From the NCBI RefSeq assembly GCF_038024065.1, contig NZ_CP150667.1:4223501-4287500 (forward strand): a DNA stretch of 64,000 nt. Direction: 5' to 3'. The translations under genes and the position numbers were made by a program. The notes beneath the pieces are model-generated. The model made no database searches. It had not been told where the DNA came from and saw only the letters and a program-made list of their open reading frames with translations. The DNA comes from Polaribacter sejongensis (GTDB taxonomy: Bacteria; Bacteroidota; Bacteroidia; Flavobacteriales; Flavobacteriaceae). Below are positions 6,725 through 14,728 of the stretch, one piece after another; the first letter of the stretch is position 1; each line of letters starts with the position of its first letter.

Positions 6725-9250
6725 TTAGCTCGTTTTCTTATAATATTTTTCAGAATATTCCTTTAATAAACTATCAATATTTAATTTATGAGCATTAATA
6801 AATTCTTGAATTTTTTCATCAGACAATGAATCAATCTCATACTTATTAAATTCTTTAAAAAAACCTTTTATATTGTTTCTAAGGTTTCTCAATTTTCCCC
6901 TTTTCATTATTTCAACGTTATGAGTAAAATCAGCGTGATAAGAAACATTCTTGGTTGGTATTATTAATATTCGTTTAACAGGTGAATCATTATACTGATT
7001 TTGAAACCATCCACAATGAGTATTCATTTGTCCTATTTCGTGCTTATTTACTTCTTGTCTTTCAATTTTTACCTCACTTTTACACTCAAATATAAAATAT
7101 TGATTTCCAACACCACACCACAAATTGTCAGGTCCTTTTTTGAACTCTTTGTCGGGTCTTTCACTTAGAAAACCGAGCATTAAACCTAATTCTTTTAAAG
7201 CTCGTTCAAATTTTTCAGCTGTTGTTCCAAACTCTAAATCTGATAATACTCCTTCTACAGATAACATTAATTCTTCAAAATCAGTGTGATTTTTTATCCA
7301 ATCTACAATTCGTTTAGTTCTATTTTCATTGACATATTCTAATTTTTTATAAGTTATTCCTTCACTTGGTTTAAGTAATTCATTGTTTTTTAGAAATGCA
7401 CTCTTTTGTAGTTCGTTAGAAACCGTTTTACTTTGTAAAAACTTGTATCGAGCCATTATTTGAAGATACCAACCTTTCTCACTATTATCAATGCAGTGTT
7501 TGTCAATTATTTGTTGAATTAAACTACTTGCTTTTTCGTAATTTCCTGTGTAGTTCAGAACTGCTGCTTTTCTTTCAAGTGTTAAAACATCATATATTTT
7601 GCTCAAATCATTATTGGGTTGAATTTTGTTCATTTCTTCTTTGTAAAATTGTTTCCAACCTTCGTCTCTTTGTAAACTTTGTTTCATAAGCGACTTGACA
7701 ACATCAAAAGGCTCATTGTCATCTGAAACTTCATCAGATGCCATTTGAGCTATTTCCATACCTATTTCAATTTGTTTTTTAGTTTGTGGTGAAAAATATT
7801 TAATTGTTCTTGAACTTTTAATAAATTTCACTAAATCAGCACCAATAATAAGTATTAGACAATAGTCTTTTTCTCCTCGTACACTTCTTCCCAAACCTTG
7901 TTCAATTTTCTGAGCTATTTTAATGTTAATTGAGTCACTATTCATCCTATTAGATTCTTCATATCTATCAGATAGAGAATAGAAAAATGGTCTACCGTCT
8001 AAAACTAAAATTCTACAAGTTTCATCTGGTAAGTCTATTCCGTCATATCTATTTGCGAAAACGACAGTTTGTCTAAATTTAGACTTTTTTAGATGGTCAA
8101 CAGCTGCTGAAATTTCGTTTGATTTTGGTACAATTGACTTTAGGTTTTCATATGTTTTAGACTTAGAGAAAGAGGAAACAAGAGAAACTACCCCATAATT
8201 CTTATCGGATGGTTTTGCAAGAGTGTTAACCATTTTGTCTCTATCTAAACTGTCATCAACTAAAGAAGGAATAATTAACATCTTTTCACCAGACCATATT
8301 TGACTTGGATTTTCCAAAGGGTTTTTAATAGCCTTAGAATTAAATCCAAGACCTTTAATGAAAAATGAGTCGTCTTGAGTAGTTGCTGACATCAAGATTC
8401 TTTGGTTGGCTTTATCAAAAGACGAGAATTTTTCGATTGGTATATGTATCGGTGTGATTTCAATATTTTGACCAGAAATAAAAGCTTGACAATTTTTGAT
8501 ACTATCTTTTATAAAGGGCCACGAAAACATTATTGATAATTCTTCGCGGTAATTAGATAGTATTTTAAGAACTTCTTCTGATTTGTCAATCCAATTCCAA
8601 TAAGGTATTGGTAAGAATGAATTATAATCTCCATTCTCTATTTCTAAAAATGTTCCTTCTCCTTGTTCAGGTAAAGCGTCACTAAAAAGTTCTAATAGTT
8701 CTTTGTATGCAGAATGGTCACTATTTAAGCTAATTGTAAATGTATTTTTTATTGAGTCAATACAAGCGTGAGAATCATCCAGTATTACATTTTCAACAGG
8801 AATGAAGTCATTACCTAAACCAAAAATTGTCTTACCGTTAAAAACTTTCTGAACGTGTGTTATTAATATTTTTTCCCCATCCACAAATTCATTTGGTAAA
8901 GAATTGTCATCTCCAATTGTGCAATAACTAATACCAAATTTTTTTGCATCTCTTCTTACTTGTTGTACAAGATAAATATTTGGACAAATAAATAAACAAG
9001 GACCTTCTCCAGAATTGATTTTAGATTGAAGAATTAAAAGCCCTATCAAGGTTTTGCCTTCTCCAGTATGCAATTTTATAATTAAATCTTTTTCATTTTT
9101 ACGGGATTCGAACCATTCAGAAAGTATTTTCTGTTGAGCTGGTCTCAAAGGACCTGCAACACTTCTTCTGTCTAATGAGTCATATATCTCGATTGGATTT
9201 GTTTTCTTTTCAATTTCAGATTTACTGAGTCTTTTTCTAAAGTCTACCAT
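6725..9250 (-). CDS. DEAD/DEAH-type helicase fused to a PD-(D/E)xK-like domain
   Basis: 841 residues, by far the largest gene in the array. LRPAQQKILSEW (Q-motif region) precedes Walker A HTGEGKT (about 61-67), Walker B ILDDSHA (about 155-161) and SAT motif ILMSATTQDD; motif VI is QGLGRSVRGE (about 450). A C-terminal domain around residues 700-725 carries DNLW then FIFECKSEV, the spacing of a PD-(D/E)xK nuclease. Helicase-nuclease fusions of this kind are common in phage and plasmid defence. The cassette opens GTTGGGCACA and closes TTGTGCCCAAC. Helicase assignment is firm; nuclease and defence roles are inferred. Confidence 0.8.
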   Translation of the reverse strand: MVDFRKRLSKSEIEKKTNPIEIYDSLDRRSVAGPLRPAQQKILSEWFESRKNEKDLIIKLHTGEGKTLIGLLILQSKINSGEGPCLFICPNIYLVQQVRRDAKKFGISYCTIGDDNSLPNEFVDGEKILITHVQKVFNGKTIFGLGNDFIPVENVILDDSHACIDSIKNTFTISLNSDHSAYKELLELFSDALPEQGEGTFLEIENGDYNSFLPIPYWNWIDKSEEVLKILSNYREELSIMFSWPFIKDSIKNCQAFISGQNIEITPIHIPIEKFSSFDKANQRILMSATTQDDSFFIKGLGFNSKAIKNPLENPSQIWSGEKMLIIPSLVDDSLDRDKMVNTLAKPSDKNYGVVSLVSSFSKSKTYENLKSIVPKSNEISAAVDHLKKSKFRQTVVFANRYDGIDLPDETCRILVLDGRPFFYSLSDRYEESNRMNSDSINIKIAQKIEQGLGRSVRGEKDYCLILIIGADLVKFIKSSRTIKYFSPQTKKQIEIGMEIAQMASDEVSDDNEPFDVVKSLMKQSLQRDEGWKQFYKEEMNKIQPNNDLSKIYDVLTLERKAAVLNYTGNYEKASSLIQQIIDKHCIDNSEKGWYLQIMARYKFLQSKTVSNELQKSAFLKNNELLKPSEGITYKKLEYVNENRTKRIVDWIKNHTDFEELMLSVEGVLSDLEFGTTAEKFERALKELGLMLGFLSERPDKEFKKGPDNLWCGVGNQYFIFECKSEVKIERQEVNKHEIGQMNTHCGWFQNQYNDSPVKRILIIPTKNVSYHADFTHNVEIMKRGKLRNLRNNIKGFFKEFNKYEIDSLSDEKIQEFINAHKLNIDSLLKEYSEKYYKKTS

Positions 9251-9269
9251 TTTTTTTTAAATTGTGCCC

Positions 9270-9395
9270 AACGTTGTTGTGTATTGAAAGTTGCGTTTTT
9301 AATGAGCGGCTATTTTCCGAAGGAAAATTGAAGTGAATAAAAATGCAACTGATTTTGGTAAGGCACTAATTTAGCAATTTTTAATACACGGTGTT
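9270..9395 (-). repeat. attC-like site 9
   Basis: Starts AACGTTGTTGTGTATTG, with hairpin ATTTTCCGAAGGAAAAT. Identical to site 26. Site of the two-smORF cassette. Confidence 0.9.
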
Positions 9396-9487
9396 GGCTT
9401 TTAGTGCTTTTTTGTTTGTTTCATTTTTCTTTTTGTTCAATTATTAATTCAGAAATTATGATTAATATTCTAAATTATTTTCCTTTT

Positions 9488-9601
9488 TTAATTATTTGTA
9501 AAAGGAAATAATATTCCTGATATGAATGATGAACCAACTTCTGTTACGACAAGGATCAACATTACAAATAGAAAGAATTTTTTCTTTGTTATATTTTTCA
9601 T
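9488..9601 (-). CDS. 37-residue small membrane protein (copy 1)
   Basis: Short frame beginning MKNITKKKFFLFVMLILVV and ending FPFTNN. A lysine-rich start is followed by one hydrophobic helix. It shares a 680-bp cassette with a second small membrane ORF and has no longer competitor on either strand. Coding is suggested by correct orientation toward the attC, ATG start, single TM segment and preservation in the second copy. No family recognised; it could be a type I toxin-like peptide. Confidence 0.45.
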   Translation of the reverse strand: MKNITKKKFFLFVMLILVVTEVGSSFISGILFPFTNN

Positions 9602-9729
9602 ATTTGGATATTTCTTAATTCAGATTTTGAGTGAGAAATTTTGAGGATTGTAAATTCAATTTTCAGTTTAATTTATACATTGAATTCAGAATTTAATTCC
9701 GAAAACAACTTAAACAATTGGATGAATTG

Positions 9730-9879
9730 TTATTTCGAATGATTCTCAGAATTTGGAATTGTTGTTTTTTTATTGTAACGTTTTGCAATTAGAAAAGTAA
9801 TAAAAATAATTGCTATTCCTGATAATGCTCCAAGTATTAACATTGTTCTATTTGATAATGTAATTTCTAAAAAATTCAT
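9730..9879 (-). CDS. 49-residue small membrane protein (copy 1)
   Basis: Begins MNFLEITLSNRTMLILGALS. A single hydrophobic helix covers about residues 13-32, followed by a basic tail AKRYNKKTT. It is the first of two small ORFs in the cassette, in the array direction. No family recognised; membrane location is inferred from hydrophobicity. Confidence 0.45.
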   Translation of the reverse strand: MNFLEITLSNRTMLILGALSGIAIIFITFLIAKRYNKKTTIPNSENHSK

Positions 9880-9949
9880 ATTTTATTGTTTTTTATATTT
9901 TCAATTCTTAATTTTAGTTTTAAACTACGATTTCTCGAGCATTAAAGCC

Positions 9950-10075
9950 AACGTTGTTGTATATGGTTTGTTGCGTGTTTCAAGCACCTAATTTAGTAAA
10001 TAATTACCGACCAAGAAAGTCCGCGAGGACTTTCGTAAGTAGGCGAGAAGCCAGCAATAAATTATATACGGTGTT
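9950..10075 (-). repeat. attC-like site 10
   Basis: Starts AACGTTGTTGTATATGG and ends ATATACGGTGTT (compensatory L-box pair), with hairpin GAAAGTCCGCGAGGACTTTC. Site of the MORN-repeat cassette, and nearly the same sequence as the IS-interrupted site 14. Confidence 0.9.
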
Positions 10076-10086
10076 GTAAGTAGTTT

Positions 10087-11082
10087 TTATTCGGATTCTT
10101 TTTTATAAATCAAAACGTAATTTTTTTCATATTCGATTTTCATTATTGTATCTGTTAATGAAATTATTTTACTTGTAGAAGAATCAAGATAATTTCCTTT
10201 TTCATCTTCTTTCCATTTTTTACCCATAGCTTTTTGAGCTATAGCAATAAATTTTGCTTGTTCAGAATTTTTAGGAATAACCATTTCAAATTTAATTTCA
10301 TCTTTTTTTAGCATTTCCCAATTCCCGTAATCTGTATTTTCTTTCGTGAATTTTTTCTCGTAAGTACCATCATTTTTAATAATAATATTTGGCCCACTTG
10401 CAACAATTTTCATTTCTTTCCCATTTGGGTATTTACGAATAACGTGTTTAATAGATTTATTTTCTTTGTCAGTAGATTTTATATAATTCCATTTCCCAAT
10501 TATTAATTTATTAAAGGCTTTATTTTCTAATTTTTCAGAAAAATCCTTTTCGTGAATTAATTCTCCTTTTTCATTCCACCAAAACCATTTTCCAATATTA
10601 GTTTCGCTTAATAATTTTCCTTCAGACTCTTTTTGTCCGTTATTAAAGTACCAAGTCCATTTCCCATTAGAAGTTCCATTTTTATAAAAACCTCTCTTTT
10701 TTAATTTTCCGTTTTCATACCACCAAGTAAATTTTCCTTCTTCTTTATTGTCTTTGTATATTCCTTCTCTCAGTTTATTACCATTAGAAAACCAAGCTAT
10801 CCAATTACCATTTTTTTTTCCTTTAACCATTTTTCCGGAAACTTCAATTTTTCCGTTAGGAAACCATTTTTTCATTTCACCGTTCAATTCTCCATCAGTG
10901 AATTCTGTAAATGTTTCTTTTTTGTTTTCAGAATAGAAGGTATAAGATTCTCCAGTAAAAGGAATCTCTTTTCCTATTTCATAATATTTACCATTACGAT
11001 TTTCTAATTCAATCTTTTTAACCTGTGCTTGACTTGCTAATGTTATAAAAATTAAAATAACGTTTGTCAATATTTTCTTCAT
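10087..11082 (-). CDS. Secreted YwqK/MORN-repeat protein
   Basis: 331 residues with a signal peptide (MKKILTNVILIFITLASQAQ). Residues about 45-180 hold six or so YwqK/MORN-type repeats of the form NGK..G.W..W..NG.. (for example MKKWFPNGKIEVSGKMVKGKKNG). The C-terminal half (about 190-331) carries WNYIKSTDKEN...GTYEKKFT, lipocalin/DUF-like. Such proteins are often annotated as YwqK-family antitoxin. Expected in the periplasm or at the surface. It occupies a single-gene cassette opening GTTGTAAGTAG and closing TTACTTACAAC. Function unproven. Confidence 0.7.
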   Translation of the reverse strand: MKKILTNVILIFITLASQAQVKKIELENRNGKYYEIGKEIPFTGESYTFYSENKKETFTEFTDGELNGEMKKWFPNGKIEVSGKMVKGKKNGNWIAWFSNGNKLREGIYKDNKEEGKFTWWYENGKLKKRGFYKNGTSNGKWTWYFNNGQKESEGKLLSETNIGKWFWWNEKGELIHEKDFSEKLENKAFNKLIIGKWNYIKSTDKENKSIKHVIRKYPNGKEMKIVASGPNIIIKNDGTYEKKFTKENTDYGNWEMLKKDEIKFEMVIPKNSEQAKFIAIAQKAMGKKWKEDEKGNYLDSSTSKIISLTDTIMKIEYEKNYVLIYKKESE

Positions 11083-11109
11083 TTTCTATTGTTCTGGTAA
11101 ATTACTTAC

Positions 11110-11235
11110 AACGTTGTTGTGTATGGTTAGTTGCGTGTTTTAAGCGACTAATTTACTAAATAAAACACGAACCAAGAAAGTCCGTTTGGACTTTCGTAAA
11201 TTGGCTAAAACCAGCAATTAATTATACACGGTGTT
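11110..11235 (-). repeat. attC-like site 11
   Basis: Identical to sites 5 and 31; belongs to the second copy of the 221-residue membrane-protein cassette. Confidence 0.9.
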
Positions 11236-11883
11236 GTACACAGTTTTTAATTTCCCTTCCTTTATTTGTTCAATCAATTCGCATCTTTTTTCGGTATTAC
11301 TTTGTTCTTTAAAATCTTTTCCAATTCTTACAAAATCATACGGAATATATTTGATTTCAGATTCTACAGTTTTTTCAAAACGACTTTCTCCATAGGCTAA
11401 AAGTGTGTTTTTTTCAGAAGTCTCCGAACTTAATAGTATTTGTTTTAATTCTCCATTTTTTTGTTTGGTAAAAACTCTAAACTTTGACCTGTCCATTTCT
11501 AATTCCGTTGGATAAAATGCAATTCCGTTTTCATCGAATATTATTTGCTCACGTCTATGTTTTTTTTCGAAAGTTTGACCAAAATCAGAATTGTCGATTA
11601 TTATCGCTGTTCCTTTAAAATTTTCGGGTAGAATTATGTCGAATTTCTGAATGTCAGCAAAATAAAACGAAACGGAAGAATAGATTTTCGAAACTGGAAC
11701 AAACAAAATTGCTGGTATTAAAATCCAAAGCAATTTTTGTTTAATTTTTAGATTTCCAAATAGAAGTATAATAATTCCAATAATATAAATTGGAAGTCCG
11801 ATTATAAAACCGAAATAAATAAAGAATGGGATTAAAAATCCAAGAACTAATAATGATATTCCAATTTTGTCAATTTTGTTCAT
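11218..11883 (-). CDS. Hypothetical membrane protein (copy 2 of 3)
   Basis: Protein identical to those at 4218-4883 and 31333-31998, with N-terminal TM segments and a soluble C-terminal domain. The surroundings differ on both sides: the MORN cassette to the left and a gene-free cassette to the right. Only the 811-bp cassette (11110-11920) is shared, as expected for independent cassette insertion rather than segmental duplication. Confidence 0.75.
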   Translation of the reverse strand: MNKIDKIGISLLVLGFLIPFFIYFGFIIGLPIYIIGIIILLFGNLKIKQKLLWILIPAILFVPVSKIYSSVSFYFADIQKFDIILPENFKGTAIIIDNSDFGQTFEKKHRREQIIFDENGIAFYPTELEMDRSKFRVFTKQKNGELKQILLSSETSEKNTLLAYGESRFEKTVESEIKYIPYDFVRIGKDFKEQSNTEKRCELIEQIKEGKLKTVYNTVYN

Positions 11884-11920
11884 TTCTTAATCTCTGTTCG
11901 ATTTTTTTTTAATTGTGTAC

Positions 11921-12046
11921 AACGTTGTTGTGTAATGAAAGTTGCGATTTTTGTGAACGGCTATTTTCCGCAGGAAAATTGTTGTTTGCAAAAATGCAAC
12001 TGCTTTTAGTTAAGCACTAATTTAGCAATTTTTAATACACGGTGTT
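11921..12046 (-). repeat. attC-like site 12
   Basis: Starts AACGTTGTTGTGTAATG, with hairpin ATTTTCCGCAGGAAAAT. Site of gene-free cassette 11921-12448; very close to site 27. Confidence 0.85.
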
Positions 12047-12448
12047 GCAAGTAGTAGTTTTTTTTTCACAATTCGGGTTTCATATTTTCCAATTTCACTT
12101 TTTTCTGCATTTTTCATAAATTATTATATTCCTCTCTTTTTGGAATACAATTCAAATTTTTCGTGCTCGTGATTATTCCGCAAAACTGCTCAATTCCGAA
12201 CGAAGCTCAATTCCGCAATTTTGGAAACCTTTTTTCCTGTTTTGAGTAAGGGAGAAAATTCCGCAAACGTGCTTAATTCCGAACTTTGCTAAATTCCACA
12301 ATATTGGAAATTCCGCAATTTGATAAAATTTTTGATTCGCGAGTGAGTGTTCAGCAATTTTCAGTTTTCTCGAACTTTAAAAAGCAAAAAAATGAAGAAT
12401 TTCGAACCACAATTTTATTCAGCCTGAGTTTTTTCCGCTATTACTTGC
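12047..12448. other. Gene-free cassette (family C)
   Basis: About 400 bp opening GTTGCAAGTAG and closing TTACTTGCAAC. No convincing ORF. It is rich in ATTCCGCAA-type words and includes a TTGATTCGCGAG string shared with the gene-free cassettes at 21137, 26158 and 30038, so these may have one origin. Confidence 0.65.
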
Positions 12449-12573
12449 AACGTTGTTGTATAAGCTTTGTTGCGTTGTTTAAGCAGTGAATTTAGTAAAT
12501 AAAACACGAACGGCGAAATTCCGGAGGAATTTCCCAAGTGAGCCAAAACCAGAAATAAAGTTTATACGGTGTT
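12449..12573 (-). repeat. attC-like site 13
   Basis: Subtype TATAAGCTTTGTTGCG with hairpin GAAATTCCGGAGGAATTTC. Site of the PH-SHOCT cassette. Confidence 0.9.
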
Positions 12574-12591
12574 AGGCAACGTTTTTTTATT

Positions 12592-13086
12592 TCACATTTT
12601 AGCTAATAATTCACTCTTCTTTAAATTGAATTCATTTTCAGTTAAAATTCCTTGTTCTTTTAATTCCGCAAGTTTTTTAATAAGTTCAGGAATATTATTT
12701 TCGGTTTGAACAATGGTTTTATTTTCAGACTCTGAATTACCTATTTTTGAATTCACATATGTAGTAAATTCTTCAATATTTCCGTCATTTATCCATTTCA
12801 TTTTAGCTTTATTTCCAGAAGCAAAAAATGTTATTGAATGTCCCATAAAACCTTTCGATTTCTCAATTGATGAAATGTTTTTAAGAGGAAACGATTCTAA
12901 ATCATATCCAAATAGCTTTTTAGCGTAAAAGACAATTCGTTTTTCAGTCGCAACAAAAATTCCACTTCTTATAGAATCTTTTCCCATTAGTTTAATTTCG
13001 TAAGTTCCATAAATTGAAAACAGAATAGTTTCCTCTTTTTCTAAATGTTCTTTAACTAAAATTAATGATTTTTTATAGTTCGCCAT
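12592..13086 (-). CDS. PH-like domain protein with C-terminal SHOCT motif
   Basis: 164-residue soluble protein. Residues about 15-110 form a bacterial PH-like (bPH) domain: GIFVATEKRIVFYAK, then LKNISSIEKSKGFMGHSITFFASGNK. A linker leads to a C-terminal SHOCT motif (LIKKLAELKEQGILTENEFNLKKSELL, about 135-161). PH-SHOCT proteins are widespread and bind lipid or protein partners, often as oligomers; their role is unclear. Single-gene cassette opening GTTAGGCAAC and closing GTTGCCTAAC, the canonical integron GTTRRRY form. Confidence 0.8.
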   Translation of the reverse strand: MANYKKSLILVKEHLEKEETILFSIYGTYEIKLMGKDSIRSGIFVATEKRIVFYAKKLFGYDLESFPLKNISSIEKSKGFMGHSITFFASGNKAKMKWINDGNIEEFTTYVNSKIGNSESENKTIVQTENNIPELIKKLAELKEQGILTENEFNLKKSELLAKM

Positions 13087-13262
13087 ATTTTTTTTCTTTC
13101 TTTCTTTTTCAATTTTATATTTCCTTCTTTTCTCGATTTCAACTTATGTTGCCTAACGTTGTTGTATATGGTTTGTTGCGTGTTTCAAGCACCTAATTTA
13201 GTAAATAATTACCAACCAAGAAAGTAGACTGCACCCAAAAGCTTAGACAAATTTATAATTAA

Positions 13263-14042
13263 TTATTGATAATAAAGAGCTCTATATTCTACTGGGCTCA
13301 TTCCATTTAAATTTAGTTTAATTCTTTCTGTATTATAATATTTTATATACTCTTTAATTTCTTTTTTCAATTGAATAATCGATATGTATTTGTTTAAATA
13401 AAATAATTCAGATTTTAAGATACCAAAGAAATTTTCAATTATTGCATTGTCTAGACAGTTTCCTTTTCTAGACATACTTTGTGTAATTCCTTTTTCTTTT
13501 AATAACCGTTGATATTGTTTCATTTGATATTGCCAACCTTGATCTGAATGTAATATAATGTTTGCTTGGTTAGGAACCTTCTTAAAAGACTTTTTTAGCA
13601 TCTTAACCACTTGTTCGAAGTTAGGTCTTTCAGATAATTCATAACTAACTATTTCGCCATTGTATAAATCAATTATTGGTGATAAATATAATTTATTTCC
13701 AAAGACTTTAAATTCGGTAATATCAGTTGCCCATTTTGTATTAGGTTTGGTTGTTTTAAAATTACGTTGAAATATATTGGGTGCTATTTCACCTATCTGT
13801 CCTTTGTAAGATTTATATTTTTTAATTCTTATCAAACTTTTTAAACCTAATTTTCGCATTAATCTTAAAATTGTTTTATGATTTATAACAAGTCCTCTTT
13901 TGTTTATTTCTAAGGTGATTCTTCTATAACCATATCTTCCTTTATGATAATGATATATCTCTTTAATTAAGATTTTTACCTCTTCATATTTATCTGTTAA
14001 TTGACTTCTTTTTTTGTGATAATAATAACTGCTTCTTGCCAT
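13263..14042 (-). CDS. IS3-family transposase OrfB (DDE integrase core)
   Basis: 259 residues from this ATG. It starts MARSSYYYHKKRSQLTDKYE, followed by an HTH_21 segment (GRYGYRRITLEINKRGLVINH) and an rve integrase core: DITEF (first Asp), LHSDQGWQY (second Asp) and SMSRKGNCLDNAIIENFFGILKSEL (catalytic Glu). The open frame extends upstream without a stop (ELRHKYSLELLLNHTNMARS), so the normal product is probably an OrfAB fusion by -1 frameshifting at the AGCAAAAAGC run at the end of orfA. Confidence 0.9.
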   Translation of the reverse strand: MARSSYYYHKKRSQLTDKYEEVKILIKEIYHYHKGRYGYRRITLEINKRGLVINHKTILRLMRKLGLKSLIRIKKYKSYKGQIGEIAPNIFQRNFKTTKPNTKWATDITEFKVFGNKLYLSPIIDLYNGEIVSYELSERPNFEQVVKMLKKSFKKVPNQANIILHSDQGWQYQMKQYQRLLKEKGITQSMSRKGNCLDNAIIENFFGILKSELFYLNKYISIIQLKKEIKEYIKYYNTERIKLNLNGMSPVEYRALYYQ

Positions 14043-14098
14043 ATTGGTATGATTTAGTAATAATTCTAAACTATACTTATGCCTTAATTCTGTTATGG

Positions 14099-14614
14099 CT
14101 AGCGCTTTTTGCTTTGCGCTGCTAGAACTAAGGCTTGTAACTTTTTTAGCAAATCCAGCTCAGCTCTTAACGATTCATTTTCCAATAGAAGTTCATCTTC
14201 CCTTGTTAAAGGTTTATTAGACTTCTTTTTTGCTCTCTTAAATTCCATAGATCTAGGTCTTCCTCTTGGTTTATTATTTAAGCCTGTAATTCCTAGTTTT
14301 TTATAATTCCTTTGCCAATTCATTATTGCAGATTTGGTTGGAATATTAAACTTTAAACAAGCTTGACTTAAAGATAATGAATCATCTACAATAGATTCTA
14401 AAACTTTCAATTTAAATTTTAAGCTATATTCTTGATTTTCTCTAGGTAATAAACCTTTTTTACCATGCTTTTCATAAAAACTAACCCAGCTATGAAGAGA
14501 TGTGTGATGAATACCGTTCAATAACGAAACAGTGGAAACTGCTTGATTTTTTTTTAATACTTGTTCTACACAACGTAGTTTAAAATCGTAACTATACTTG
14601 ACTTTTCTTCCCAT
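14099..14614 (-). CDS. IS3-family transposase OrfA (helix-turn-helix)
   Basis: 171 residues. Two helix-turn-helix units (about 5-50: YSYDFKLRCVEQVLKKNQAV; about 60-105: YSLKFKLKVLESIVDDSLSL) are followed by a basic linker and a C-terminal leucine-zipper-like helix (EDELLLENESLRAELDLLKK). It binds the IS ends and supplies the N-terminal part of the OrfAB transposase. It ends AAQSKKR with a slippery AAAAAG just before the stop. Confidence 0.88.
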   Translation of the reverse strand: MGRKVKYSYDFKLRCVEQVLKKNQAVSTVSLLNGIHHTSLHSWVSFYEKHGKKGLLPRENQEYSLKFKLKVLESIVDDSLSLSQACLKFNIPTKSAIMNWQRNYKKLGITGLNNKPRGRPRSMEFKRAKKKSNKPLTREDELLLENESLRAELDLLKKLQALVLAAQSKKR

Positions 14615-14728
14615 AAAAATACCCTCAAATAGTGTCTAACTTTTTGGGGGCAGTGTAAAAGTCCGCGAGGACTTTCGTAAGTACGCAAGAAGCCAGCAAT
14701 AAATTATATACGGTGTTGGGTGCAGTTT

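Larger units (their letters stand above)
13225..14657 (-). mobile_element. IS3-family insertion sequence, 1433 bp
   Basis: Bounded by 25-bp imperfect terminal repeats: left TAGACTGCACCCAAAAG...; right, read inward, TACACTGCCCCCAAAAA.... It is flanked by a 4-bp AAAG duplication and contains two consecutive minus-strand frames, orfA and orfB. Both frames and both ends look intact, so the element may be active. The terminal TG...CA-like ends and orfA/orfB layout fit the IS150 group. Confidence 0.9.
13155..14717 (-). repeat. attC-like site 14, split by an IS3-family element
   Basis: The left part 13155-13224 and the right part from 14658 to 14717 together make a normal site of 126 bp, nearly the same as site 10, once one 4-bp duplication (AAAG) is removed. 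The insertion falls at the inner hairpin. It is the 3' site of the PIN-domain cassette, which should now be unable to fold as usual. Confidence 0.85.

Noticed and set aside
12286..12489. 67-codon plus-strand ORF in the gene-free cassette
   Set aside because: It runs into the attC-like site and has no homologue in related cassettes; composition follows the AT-rich background.
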